Shown here in pieces: positions 56,044 through 64,000 of a DNA stretch of 64,000 nt. Numbering within the stretch: position 1 is the first letter of the stretch; every line of letters starts with the position of its first letter. A program made the translations under genes and the position numbers. The notes below the pieces were generated by a model. That model saw only the letters and a program-made list of their open reading frames with translations, had not been told where the DNA came from and did no database searches. Source of the DNA: Aureimonas ureilytica (GTDB lineage Bacteria > Pseudomonadota > Alphaproteobacteria > Rhizobiales > Rhizobiaceae); contig NZ_LDQA01000009.1 in the NCBI RefSeq assembly GCF_001475935.1, forward strand, positions 62,001 through 126,000. Direction: 5' to 3'.

Positions 56044-58767
56044 TCAGTCGGCCAGAAGCAGCGCCACGGGCATTTCGGACAAGATGTCGGCGAGCTTGAA
56101 GCTGGCCCCGCTGCCGACCTCCCTGCTCGCCAAGATGTCCTCGAAGCGCGCCCCCGCCAGGTGAGACGGCAAACGAACCGCCGTATCGCCCCACTCGGAC
56201 GCCTCCAGCATCGGGATGTCGGCGCCCTCACCCAGAAGCTGCAAGGCGAGACGCGGCGCGATCGTCACCGCGACATGGCCCTCATTGTCGGTGCGCGCGA
56301 AGGCGACCACATGGTCCGCCTTTGCGCCTGTCACCTCCAGCGGGATGTAGCGGCCCTTGGTGAACAGCTCGGGCGCGCGGATGCGGGCCTTCAGTGCAGC
56401 AGCGGTGAGCTTGGCCTTCACGCGTCCGTCGCGCCAGTGCGGCAGGCTGGCCGCGATCGTCTCGCCGTCTTCCATCGCGCGCTGGCGGGCGGCGAAGTCG
56501 ATCTTGCGGCGATTGTCGGGGTCCACGAGGCTGAGATCGTAGAACTCGGTGCCCTGATAGATATCGGGAACGCCCGGCGCAGTGAGCTTGATCAGGGTCT
56601 GCGACAGCGAATTCAGCGCGCCGGCCACGACGAAGGACTGCGACTGCTTCCAGAAGCGAGCCAGAAGATCGCCCGTCTCCTTCTGCGAGAGAATGGCCGA
56701 AACGAAGCCCTTCAGCGCACTCTCGTAAGCCTCGTTGGGCGCGGTCCAGCTCGTGTAGCGCTTGGCCTCGCGCACGGCCTTTTCGGCAAAGGCCAGAAGC
56801 CGGCTTTCCAGTTCCTCGCGCAGCTTGGCGTCGGCCGGGTCGAAATCGGCGGGGATGACGCCGAGCAGCGACTGGTAGAAGCCCCATTCCGTCGCGGGGT
56901 CGGGCGAGACATGACTGTCGCCCATGGCGGGGTCGCCCATGGTCTTGCGCCAGGGCTGCATGGCCTCGGCCATGTCCTTCACCAGCGCGGCCCAGCGCTC
57001 GGGCGCTTCGCTCAAGGTGTAGAGGCGCGCGCGCGCGTCCTCGCCGCGCTTGGTGTCGTGGGTGGAGGAAGCCATGAGCCCTTCGGGCTGGTCCTCCAGC
57101 CGGATCGCCATGTCCTCGTGGAAGCGCTCGGGCGAACTGCCGTAATGATCCGGCTCGCCGCCGACTTCGTTGAGCGCGATCAGACGGTTGTAGCGATAGA
57201 AGACCGTGTCCTCCACGGCCTTGGCCATGACCGCGCCGGTCGTCTGCTGAAAGCGGCGGGTGAAGTTCAGCGCGCCCGTGACATCGCGTCCATCCTCGAA
57301 ATTCAGCTTGAGCAGGCGACCAACGAAGTCGATCGGCTCGTCGGCCTCGACCTTCCGGGTTCCCTTGGCGCGCTCCACCGTCTCGTCGATGACGATGATG
57401 TCGTCCTCCGGCACGCCCGCCACGCCGCAATAGGTGCGATAGACCGGCAGGGCGGTCGCCACCTCGACGATCGACCGGCTCATGTCGTCGCGGCCGAAAT
57501 CGCGCGTTTCGAGATCGCTCGCCGCGACCTGCATGGCGGTTTCAGTCAGAACCTGAAGCTCGCCGGCGAGATTATGCGTAAAGATCGCGCGCTTCTGGTC
57601 CGCGATCATCGCCCGCAGATCTTCGTCGCCGCCGACGAACTCGGCATAGGCGCGCGTCATCGCCTCTTCCTGAGACCCGTCGACATAGAGGCCCGAAACG
57701 GCGGTGATGAACTCGTAGCCTGTGGTGCCAGCGATGTTCCAGCTTTTGCGCAGGCGCTCCGGCCCGGTCAGGATCTTCTCGACATGGATCGCGACGTCGC
57801 GGCGCAGCGCCTCGAAGCCGGCAGCGAGTTCCGCCAGATAGCCCTTGGGGTCAGCCACGCCGTCCACATGGTCGATGCGGATGCCGTCCAACCGGCGCTC
57901 GCGCGCCAGCTGGTAGATCGTGCGGTGCGAGTCGCGGAAGACGCGGCGCATCTCCTGGCGCACGCCGATGAGGTCGGCGATCTCGAAGAAGCGGCGATAG
58001 GAGAGTTTTTCGCGCGCCAGACGCCACCAGGCGAGCCGCCAGGCCTGCGCCTCGTGGAAGGCATGGAGCGCGTTGCGGTCGGCGTTCAGCGCCTCGATGC
58101 CGGCCTTCAGCGCGGCGAGGAAGGCGGGGTCGGCGACATGCTCGGCGAAACGCTCGCCCAGTTCCTCGCCATCGGCCGGCACGGCGGCGGAGAAGCGGCG
58201 CACCAGACTGTCGCGCTCGGGGTGATCCACGAAGGAGAAGACGTGGCTCAGCGTGCGCGGGTCCACCGGCAGGCCATAGCCATTGGCGGAGAAGCGGACC
58301 TCGCCCCGATCCTCGTCATAGACGACCTCCAGCGCGCCGCCCCGCAGCGCCTCGCCATAGGGCGTGCCGAGGGTCGGGATGAGGATTTTCTCCTCGTCCC
58401 AGGAAATGTCGAAGGTCTGCGCATAGCGGCTTTCGCGGCCCCAGCGCAGGACATCCTCCCACCAGCGGTTCTCCTGCGAGACGCCCATATGGTTCGGCAC
58501 GAAGTCGAGGATCAGGCCGAGATCGGCCTTCATCAGCTGATCGCTCAAGGAGCCCAGCCCCGCATCGCCGCCCAGTTCTTCTTCGAAGCGGTTATAGTCC
58601 ACGACGTCATAGCCATGGGTGGAACCGGGCGAGGCCGCGAAGACGGGCGAGGCGTAGAGATGGCTCGCCCCCAGCGTCTTGAGATAGGGCACGAGCCCCT
58701 CGGCTTGCGAAAAGCCGGTCCCCTCGCGGAACTGCAGGCGATAGGTCGCGATCAGCGGACGGCTCAT
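56044..58767 (-). CDS. treY: Maltooligosyl trehalose synthase
   Basis: Rearranges the reducing-end linkage of maltooligosaccharides to a trehalosyl end. The 907-residue GH13 enzyme starts PLIATYRLQFREGTGFSQA and has GLILDFVPNHMGV, RLDGIRIDHVDGVADPKGYL with the catalytic Asp, IHVEKIL with the catalytic Glu and ASSTHDTKRGEDARARL. Length is normal (850-950). The ATG overlaps the malQ stop by 4 bp. TreZ, two genes upstream, completes trehalose release. Confidence 0.95.
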   Translation of the reverse strand: MSRPLIATYRLQFREGTGFSQAEGLVPYLKTLGASHLYASPVFAASPGSTHGYDVVDYNRFEEELGGDAGLGSLSDQLMKADLGLILDFVPNHMGVSQENRWWEDVLRWGRESRYAQTFDISWDEEKILIPTLGTPYGEALRGGALEVVYDEDRGEVRFSANGYGLPVDPRTLSHVFSFVDHPERDSLVRRFSAAVPADGEELGERFAEHVADPAFLAALKAGIEALNADRNALHAFHEAQAWRLAWWRLAREKLSYRRFFEIADLIGVRQEMRRVFRDSHRTIYQLARERRLDGIRIDHVDGVADPKGYLAELAAGFEALRRDVAIHVEKILTGPERLRKSWNIAGTTGYEFITAVSGLYVDGSQEEAMTRAYAEFVGGDEDLRAMIADQKRAIFTHNLAGELQVLTETAMQVAASDLETRDFGRDDMSRSIVEVATALPVYRTYCGVAGVPEDDIIVIDETVERAKGTRKVEADEPIDFVGRLLKLNFEDGRDVTGALNFTRRFQQTTGAVMAKAVEDTVFYRYNRLIALNEVGGEPDHYGSSPERFHEDMAIRLEDQPEGLMASSTHDTKRGEDARARLYTLSEAPERWAALVKDMAEAMQPWRKTMGDPAMGDSHVSPDPATEWGFYQSLLGVIPADFDPADAKLREELESRLLAFAEKAVREAKRYTSWTAPNEAYESALKGFVSAILSQKETGDLLARFWKQSQSFVVAGALNSLSQTLIKLTAPGVPDIYQGTEFYDLSLVDPDNRRKIDFAARQRAMEDGETIAASLPHWRDGRVKAKLTAAALKARIRAPELFTKGRYIPLEVTGAKADHVVAFARTDNEGHVAVTIAPRLALQLLGEGADIPMLEASEWGDTAVRLPSHLAGARFEDILASREVGSGASFKLADILSEMPVALLLAD

Positions 58768-60620
58768 GGGGTCTCCGGTCTCTCGTCGCGCATCGCGCGA
58801 GCCATGGCTTGGAAGCGTTCGTCGGCGGCCAGATCATCCAGACGGATGTCGGAGCGAACGCGCCAATTGGGGTATTCGTCGGTCGTGCCCGGCAGGTTGG
58901 GCTGTTTCTCGGAGGCGATCATGTCCTCCATCTGCACCGCGAAAAGCATGGAGCGCGTGCGCGCGCCGAAGCGATGGATCGCGATCGCCAGCTCAAAAGG
59001 CAGGCGCTCCGGCAGGTCCGCGCCTTCGTTCGCCGCGTGATAGTCGGGCGGCAGGAGCCGCTCGTATTGCAGCGCGGCCAGAAGCGTGCGCCGGTCGCGG
59101 TCGCGCTCGGCCAGATCGCGCTCGGTGGCGGCGGCGTTCTGCCGGCCGGTTTCGGAGCGCAGCCGGACATCGGAGCCATGCCACCAGCCCGACAGCGTGG
59201 CGAGGTCGTGGGTCGAGATACAGGCGAGCGAGGCCTGCGGATATTCCCCCGTCGCCTTGAACAGCCCGTCCTTCCAACGCTCGAAATAGAGAACCTTGTA
59301 GGAGAGGATATGGCTGTCGGCCATGGCCTCGCGGAAGCCTTCCGGCACGGTGCCCAGATCCTCGCCGATCACGAGGCAGTTCGTGTCCTGCGAGACGCGG
59401 GCCAAGGCGTCCACCATGGCGCCGAGAGGATAGCGGACATAGCCGCCGCCTCCGGAATTCGTGCCTTCGGGAATCCACCAGAGCCGCGCGAGCCCCATCG
59501 CATGGTCGATACGGATCGCGCCCGCATGTTCCATGAGACCGGCATAGGCGGCGGCGAGCGGGGCATAATGGCGCTCGGCGAGAGCCTTGGGCGAAAGCGG
59601 TGCCAGACCCCAGTCCTGCCCGTCCGAATTGAACATGTCGGGGGGCGAGCCGACGCGCGCCGCGCGCACCGTCAGCGCCGGGTCGGCCCAGGTCTCCGCC
59701 CCATCGGGCGAGACGCCGACGGCGAAGTCGAGATACAGGCCGATGCGCATTCCGGCCGCCTTGGCGCGGCGCTGCGCCTCGCCCAACTGCCGGTCGCACA
59801 AATATTGCAGCCAGATGTGGAAGCGGATCGCGTCTTCGTGGCCCGCCTCGAAGGAGGTCACCGCTTCGCCCGTGCGGTCGCGCAGCTCCTCCGGCCAATT
59901 GTGCCAACCGGCGCTGCCGCCCTCCGCGCGCATCGCCTCCGAGATCGCCTCGAACAACGCGAAGCCGCGCAGCGCGTCGCCGCCCTTCTCGGTAAAGGCG
60001 CGGAAGCTTTCGTCGGATGTGAGCCCATCCTTGGCGCTCGCATAGACCTCGCGCAGCAGCGGCACCTTCGCGGCCGCGACAGCGGGATAGTCCACCAGCT
60101 CGCCGTCCAGCCCTTCGAAGAGGTCGGGCTTCTCCGTGCGCAGGGCCGCGATGGCCGCCTCCCCGCCTTCGATCGTGTCGATCGCGAGATAGAACGGATT
60201 GATGAAGCGGCGCGTCGAGGGCGAATAGGGGCTGTAGCGCCCGGCATCGGCCAGAAAGAGCGCATGAAGCGGATTGACGCCCACGAAGGACGCGCCGGTC
60301 TCGGCCGCGACCTCGGCCAACCGTGCCAGATCCTCGAAATCGCCGATGCCGAGATTGCGCTCCGAGCGCAGGCTGTAGAGCTGGCAGGTCACACCCCAGG
60401 AACGGCTCGACGCCAGCCCCTCCGGCAGGGCGCAGGCAAGACTGGGCTTCTGCTCCTCGCGGGCAAAGCCCCCTTCCTCGCCTCCTTCGGGATCGACCTG
60501 AAGCGCGCTCAGGAGGCCGGACTGCGCGGCCGCGTCGATCGCCTTGGGCTCGCCCATTTCCGAAACATATCGGATTTGAATGCCGTGGCTTTCGGCCAGG
60601 GTTTCGAGGCGCTCATTCAT
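58764..60620 (-). CDS. malQ: 4-alpha-glucanotransferase (amylomaltase)
   Basis: A 618-residue GH77 enzyme with WGVTCQLYSLRSERNLGIGDFEDL, GVNPLHALF, YLDFAVGVSPDGAETW, AIRIDHAMGLARLWWIPEG and VIGEDLGTVPEGFREAM, which carry the catalytic Asp and Glu. It would reshuffle maltooligosaccharide chains to lengths TreY can use. It overlaps treZ by 8 bp and treY by 4 bp, which suggests tight translational coupling. Confidence 0.94.
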   Translation of the reverse strand: MNERLETLAESHGIQIRYVSEMGEPKAIDAAAQSGLLSALQVDPEGGEEGGFAREEQKPSLACALPEGLASSRSWGVTCQLYSLRSERNLGIGDFEDLARLAEVAAETGASFVGVNPLHALFLADAGRYSPYSPSTRRFINPFYLAIDTIEGGEAAIAALRTEKPDLFEGLDGELVDYPAVAAAKVPLLREVYASAKDGLTSDESFRAFTEKGGDALRGFALFEAISEAMRAEGGSAGWHNWPEELRDRTGEAVTSFEAGHEDAIRFHIWLQYLCDRQLGEAQRRAKAAGMRIGLYLDFAVGVSPDGAETWADPALTVRAARVGSPPDMFNSDGQDWGLAPLSPKALAERHYAPLAAAYAGLMEHAGAIRIDHAMGLARLWWIPEGTNSGGGGYVRYPLGAMVDALARVSQDTNCLVIGEDLGTVPEGFREAMADSHILSYKVLYFERWKDGLFKATGEYPQASLACISTHDLATLSGWWHGSDVRLRSETGRQNAAATERDLAERDRDRRTLLAALQYERLLPPDYHAANEGADLPERLPFELAIAIHRFGARTRSMLFAVQMEDMIASEKQPNLPGTTDEYPNWRVRSDIRLDDLAADERFQAMARAMRDERPETP

Positions 60621-62496
60621 CGTCAGGCTCCGCGATCAGGAGTGTGTCGGCCAGGATGGCGATCACGCAGGTCGCGCACATCGTACCTTGCGAGAGTGAC
60701 TCGAAGGCGTTCTTGTGGTTGGTGTAGACGCATTCCGCGCCTTCCAGCGCGCCTTGGTGGAACGCACCTTCCACATCCCAGGCTTCGTCGGCCAGATTGA
60801 CCACGAGATGCCAGAAGCGGCCGGGTTGCAGCTCCCAGGCGACCACGAAGCCTAGCCCTTCCACCATCGCCATGCCCGTGCCGCCCTGCACCTTGTCCAG
60901 GAGCGGAACCAGCGTCTTGGCGCGGATGCCGAGCAGCTTGCGCGTCACCTGAAGGCGGCGCTTGTGGATGGGCTGGGCAAGGCGCGTCCAGTCGAGGCGC
61001 GAGACCTCGAAGGTGCGCTCGTCATTGGGGTCGGGGAAGATGTCGGCCGCTTCCGGGTCTTCGAAAGCGGCGAAGCTCTTGAACTCCTTCTTGCGCCCCT
61101 TGGACACGGCATTGGCGAGTTCGCCGTCGAAATCGGTGAAGAAGCAGAAGGAGTTGGTGTCGCCGAACTCGTCGCCCTGGAACATCAGCGGGATCTGCGG
61201 CGAGAGCAGAAGAATGGCCTGAAGGCAGTCATAGACACGGCCCGAGGTCAGCGAGCGCATCCGGTCGCCGAAGGCGCGGTTGCCGATCTGGTCGTGGTTC
61301 TGGAGGAAGTTGACGAAGGCGGTGGGCGGCAGTTCGGAAGAGTCGGTGCCCACGCGCCGCTCGCGATGCTCGGACTCCTGCCCCTGGAACACGAAGCCGG
61401 TGGCGAGCGCGGTCGCCATCTGCTCGGCCGAGTTCGGGTCGTAGTCCCGATAATAGCCCTCCTGATCGTTGGTCGCGATCACGTGGGCCGTGTGATGGAA
61501 ATCGTCGTTCCACTCACCCGAGACGAGCGGCACCGAGCCGTCCTCGCCGCGCTCGATATGCCATTTGATGTTGCGATCGTCCTCGGTGGTGATGTGGACG
61601 TGGCGATCCGTGACCGTCTCGCGCACGCGCATCGCCAGTTCCTTGACGAAGGGCGTGTCGGTCGTGTCCTTGATAGAATCGATCGCGTCGAGCCGCAGCC
61701 CGTCGATCTGGAACTCCCTCAGCCAATAGAGCGCGTTCTCGATCATGAAGTCGCGCACCGGCGCTTCGTCATAGGCGATGGCCGCGCCCCAAGGCGTCGA
61801 GATTTCCTGATGGAAGAACTCCGGCAGGTATTCCGGGAGATAGTTCCCGTCCGGGCCGAAGTGATTGTAGACGACGTCGAGGAAGACCATGATCCCGCGC
61901 TCATGCGCGGCGTCCACGAGCTTCTTGAGCCCTTCCGGGCCGCCATAGGCCTGATGCGGCGCATACAGAAGAACGCCGTCATAGCCCCAGCCGCGCTGGC
62001 CGCCGAACTGGGCGACGGGCAAAAGCTCGATCGCGGTGATGCCGGTCTCGCGCAGGTGCTCCAGCTTGGGAATGATGGCCTCGAACGTGCCTTCGGGCGT
62101 GAATGTGCCGACATGCAGCTCGTAGAAGACGCATTCCTGCCAGGGGCGGCCCTTCCAGTCGCCGGTGCGCCATTCATGCGCCTTGGGATCGACGAGGCGC
62201 GAAAGCCAATGGACGTCGCCCCCCTGGGCGCGGGCTGCCGGGTCGGGCCGCACCTTGCCGCCGTCGAATCGGAAGCCGTAGCCATCCCCCGGCTGCACCG
62301 TGTCGGTCACGAGTTCCCACCAGCCGCCCTCGCCGCGCGCCATGGGCTCGAAGCTTTCGCACTGGAAGTCGTCGGACTCGGCGCTGGCGACCTCGACGCT
62401 TTTCGCGCTGGGCGCCCAGATGCGGAAGCGCGCCTTGCCGTCCTCGTAATGTGCGCCCCAACTCAGGTCGAAAGAAAAAGTCGTGCCAGCGTCCAT
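60613..62496 (-). CDS. treZ: Malto-oligosyltrehalose trehalohydrolase
   Basis: Cuts trehalose from maltooligosyl trehalose. The 627-residue GH13 enzyme begins with a CBM48-like domain (FRIWAPSAKSVEVAS), then the barrel with LHVGTFTPEGTF, FLDVVYNHFGPDGNYL, IDGLRLDAIDSIKD (nucleophile Asp), VHITTEDDRNIKWH (acid Glu) and NFLQNHDQIGNRAFGDR. The ATG at 62496 has GGAG 8 bp upstream; an in-frame start at 62520 is possible. It heads the treZ-malQ-treY operon. No glgX/treX debranching gene is in the window. Confidence 0.95.
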   Translation of the reverse strand: MDAGTTFSFDLSWGAHYEDGKARFRIWAPSAKSVEVASAESDDFQCESFEPMARGEGGWWELVTDTVQPGDGYGFRFDGGKVRPDPAARAQGGDVHWLSRLVDPKAHEWRTGDWKGRPWQECVFYELHVGTFTPEGTFEAIIPKLEHLRETGITAIELLPVAQFGGQRGWGYDGVLLYAPHQAYGGPEGLKKLVDAAHERGIMVFLDVVYNHFGPDGNYLPEYLPEFFHQEISTPWGAAIAYDEAPVRDFMIENALYWLREFQIDGLRLDAIDSIKDTTDTPFVKELAMRVRETVTDRHVHITTEDDRNIKWHIERGEDGSVPLVSGEWNDDFHHTAHVIATNDQEGYYRDYDPNSAEQMATALATGFVFQGQESEHRERRVGTDSSELPPTAFVNFLQNHDQIGNRAFGDRMRSLTSGRVYDCLQAILLLSPQIPLMFQGDEFGDTNSFCFFTDFDGELANAVSKGRKKEFKSFAAFEDPEAADIFPDPNDERTFEVSRLDWTRLAQPIHKRRLQVTRKLLGIRAKTLVPLLDKVQGGTGMAMVEGLGFVVAWELQPGRFWHLVVNLADEAWDVEGAFHQGALEGAECVYTNHKNAFESLSQGTMCATCVIAILADTLLIAEPDDE

Positions 62497-62657
62497 GAGG
62501 GCTCCGCCATTTCGCAACATGTCATGAGATGCGGCCCGTCTCGCAGATGCGAGGGGCCGCGGATCGCGCCTGACCTAACTGGGGCGCACGGGGACAAGGG
62601 CAGGACCGAGGCGAGGAATTTTTCCGGTCGCCCCAGCCCTTTCCCGTCGGGACCGGA

Positions 62658-63845
62658 TCAGCCGGCCGCAGCGAGGGCCTGCGGCTCGGGCGCGGCCTGC
62701 GGCTCGTTGGCGGCGTTGGACTGGCGACCCATGGCCTCGGCCGCCTCCGACAGACCCTTCGTCTCCCCCGCCGAGCTGTTTTGTCCGACGCGCCCATGCA
62801 CGAGATCATGGATGAAGCCGAGCTTGCCGACGACGGTCGGCGACAGGACGAAGGGGTAGAGGTCCGGCAAGCCCATGGCGCGGTTCATGGAGTTCAGCGC
62901 CTGGCTGAGCGCCAGCCAGGCGTCGGCGATCTCCTCCATGGTCGTGCTCGGATCGTAGACCTTCACGTTGAGGTCCGTCGTCAGAATGCCGTCGCGGTCG
63001 AGCCGTGGCTGGATGGCGATGCCGTAGGAGCCGCCGACCTCCAGCGTGTCGATGATGTGGAGATAGTGCGCCCAGGTTTCCGCGAAGTCCTCCCAGGCGT
63101 GGGAGCCGGCATAGGCCGAGACGTACTCGTCCTGCCAGTTGAGCTTCGGCCCGTTGTTGTAGTGGTTCTGGAGCGCCTGCCCGTAATCCTCGCGGTCGTC
63201 GCCGAACACGGCGCGGCACGCGTCCAGAAGATTCCCGTCGCGCACGAGAATGTCCCAGTACCAATGGCCAACTTCGTGGCGGAAATGGCCGAGCAGGGTA
63301 CGGTAGGGCTCGCCCATGGCGGTGCGGCGCTGCTCGCGCTCGGCATCGTCGGCCTCGGCCAGCGCCACCGTGATGATGCCCTCGTCATGCCCGGTCATCA
63401 CCTTCTGTCCCGTCGCCGGATCGTCGGCCAGGAACTTGAAGCCGAGACCCTCGGGATGCTCGTCGCGGGTATAGAGCGGCAGGTTCAGGCGCAGTAGGGT
63501 ATAGAAGAGGCGGTGCTTGGCCGCTTCCATCTTGGCCCAGAGCGCCTGATTGTCGGGGTTCGAGAGATCGGGGACCATGAGATTGTGCCGGTCGGCCACG
63601 CACATCCGCTCGCCGGAGTCGGCCGGCACGAGCCAGTTGCAGACGCCGTATTGGTAATTGTCGCAGTAGCGCCAGTGCGAGCCGTCGCTGCCGCGACCGA
63701 CCGAAAGCCAGCCGTCATCGGCCGCTTCCAGCGCCAGGACGCGGTTGGAGCGTGGCTCGTAGCCGAGCGCATGACCGCAGCGCTCGCAAACCACATTGTT
63801 GAAGAAGACGACCTGATCGCAGGACGGGCAAGAAAAGAGCTTCAT
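62658..63845 (-). CDS. Zinc-ribbon putative metallopeptidase (Peptidase_Mx-like)
   Basis: A 395-residue protein with an N-terminal four-Cys zinc ribbon (C6, C9, C20, C23) and a zincin motif H190-E-V-G-H194 in HFRHEVGHWYWDILV, followed by an Asp/Glu-rich helix with HAWEDFAETWAHYLHI. This is the pattern of the family annotated as putative zinc-binding metallopeptidase. The tail after about 350 is low complexity, rich in Ala, Gln and Glu. The ATG at 63845 is used; upstream frame has no family match. It has no signal peptide. The substrate is unknown. Confidence 0.85.
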   Translation of the reverse strand: MKLFSCPSCDQVVFFNNVVCERCGHALGYEPRSNRVLALEAADDGWLSVGRGSDGSHWRYCDNYQYGVCNWLVPADSGERMCVADRHNLMVPDLSNPDNQALWAKMEAAKHRLFYTLLRLNLPLYTRDEHPEGLGFKFLADDPATGQKVMTGHDEGIITVALAEADDAEREQRRTAMGEPYRTLLGHFRHEVGHWYWDILVRDGNLLDACRAVFGDDREDYGQALQNHYNNGPKLNWQDEYVSAYAGSHAWEDFAETWAHYLHIIDTLEVGGSYGIAIQPRLDRDGILTTDLNVKVYDPSTTMEEIADAWLALSQALNSMNRAMGLPDLYPFVLSPTVVGKLGFIHDLVHGRVGQNSSAGETKGLSEAAEAMGRQSNAANEPQAAPEPQALAAAG

Positions 63846-64000
63846 GAGGAGCGTTCCTGGGCGGCCGGGAGGGGCGCGGATTCGCCGGCTCAACTCCAGT
63901 GTGTGACTCCGGTTCCGCAGCGCACCCGATTTCGAACACAATTTCCATCAAACGCCGCGCTTTGTGCGCCGCGAAGGTTTCCAGCAGGCCCCGGGAATGC

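Noticed and set aside
56161-59040. 959-residue plus-strand open frame
   Set aside because: Antisense to treY; repetitive Arg/Gly/Asp composition typical of shadow frames.
58809-60800. 663-residue plus-strand open frame
   Set aside because: Antisense to malQ, no ribosome site and no motif.
60964-62859. 631-residue plus-strand open frame
   Set aside because: Antisense to treZ, no ribosome site and no motif.

Overview
This 64 kb, high-GC window reads as chromosomal DNA of an alphaproteobacterium of the Hyphomicrobiales (Rhizobiales) type. Supporting signs are the aroA-cmk-rpsA neighbourhood, rpmF next to mtgA, a SyrA/ExoX-like small membrane protein, thuAB, a rhizobial-style hydroxyproline cluster and DUF3309 miniproteins. 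The genus cannot be fixed from sequence alone; an Aurantimonas/Aureimonas-like or Rhizobium-like organism is my inference. Two near-perfect parS centromere sites (14599-14614 and 35549-35564) suggest that the window lies close to the origin of the main chromosome.

Layout. 0.3-6.1 kb: aroA, a small membrane protein, a serine beta-lactamase-fold hydrolase, cmk and rpsA, closed by a strong terminator. 6.4-9.1 kb: two related LuxR-type HTH genes, each with a perfect palindrome at its ribosome-binding site, an ExoX-like protein and a GNAT acetyltransferase. 9.2-16 kb: AraC regulator and EamA exporter, OmpA-like lipoprotein, MBL hydrolase, MFS transporter, parS, and a divergent quinone-reductase-like/HxlR pair. 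16-28.2 kb: a catabolic island for hydroxyprolines with two proline-racemase-family enzymes, aconitase X, a D-hydroxyproline dehydrogenase, a complete polar amino acid ABC transporter, a pyrroline-2-carboxylate reductase, a DHDPS-family deaminase and a GntR/FCD regulator. Similar 10-bp operators lie in front of its transcription units. 28.4-32.2 kb: fadD, an M20 amidohydrolase, a 168-bp MITE-like element and a gamma-carbonic anhydrase. 32.7-35.5 kb: divergent copper chaperone and copper P-type ATPase, followed by the second parS. 35.6-39.2 kb: K+ channel, diguanylate cyclase and an AAA ATPase. 39.3-41.4 kb: two dead insertion sequences (IS481 and IS110 families). 41.5-48.5 kb: rpmF, mtgA, a prenyl diphosphate synthase, a WYL regulator with an M20 hydrolase, a phosphatase, a lytic transglycosylase and ispG. 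48.7-53.6 kb: two DUF3309 miniproteins (one behind a probable EcfG promoter), an MFS/DeoR pair, a glycosyltransferase and an EamA exporter. 54-62.5 kb: thuAB beside a tightly overlapping treZ-malQ-treY operon. 62.7-63.8 kb: a zinc-ribbon metallopeptidase.

How the genes work together. The hydroxyproline island should import hydroxyproline, epimerise and oxidise trans-4-hydroxy-L-proline towards alpha-ketoglutarate semialdehyde, and turn 3-hydroxyprolines into proline through pyrroline-2-carboxylate. The final semialdehyde dehydrogenase is not in the window. The tre operon makes trehalose from maltooligosaccharides while neighbouring thuAB probably oxidises disaccharides including trehalose, so synthesis and turnover sit side by side. 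I saw no tRNA, rRNA or CRISPR array.
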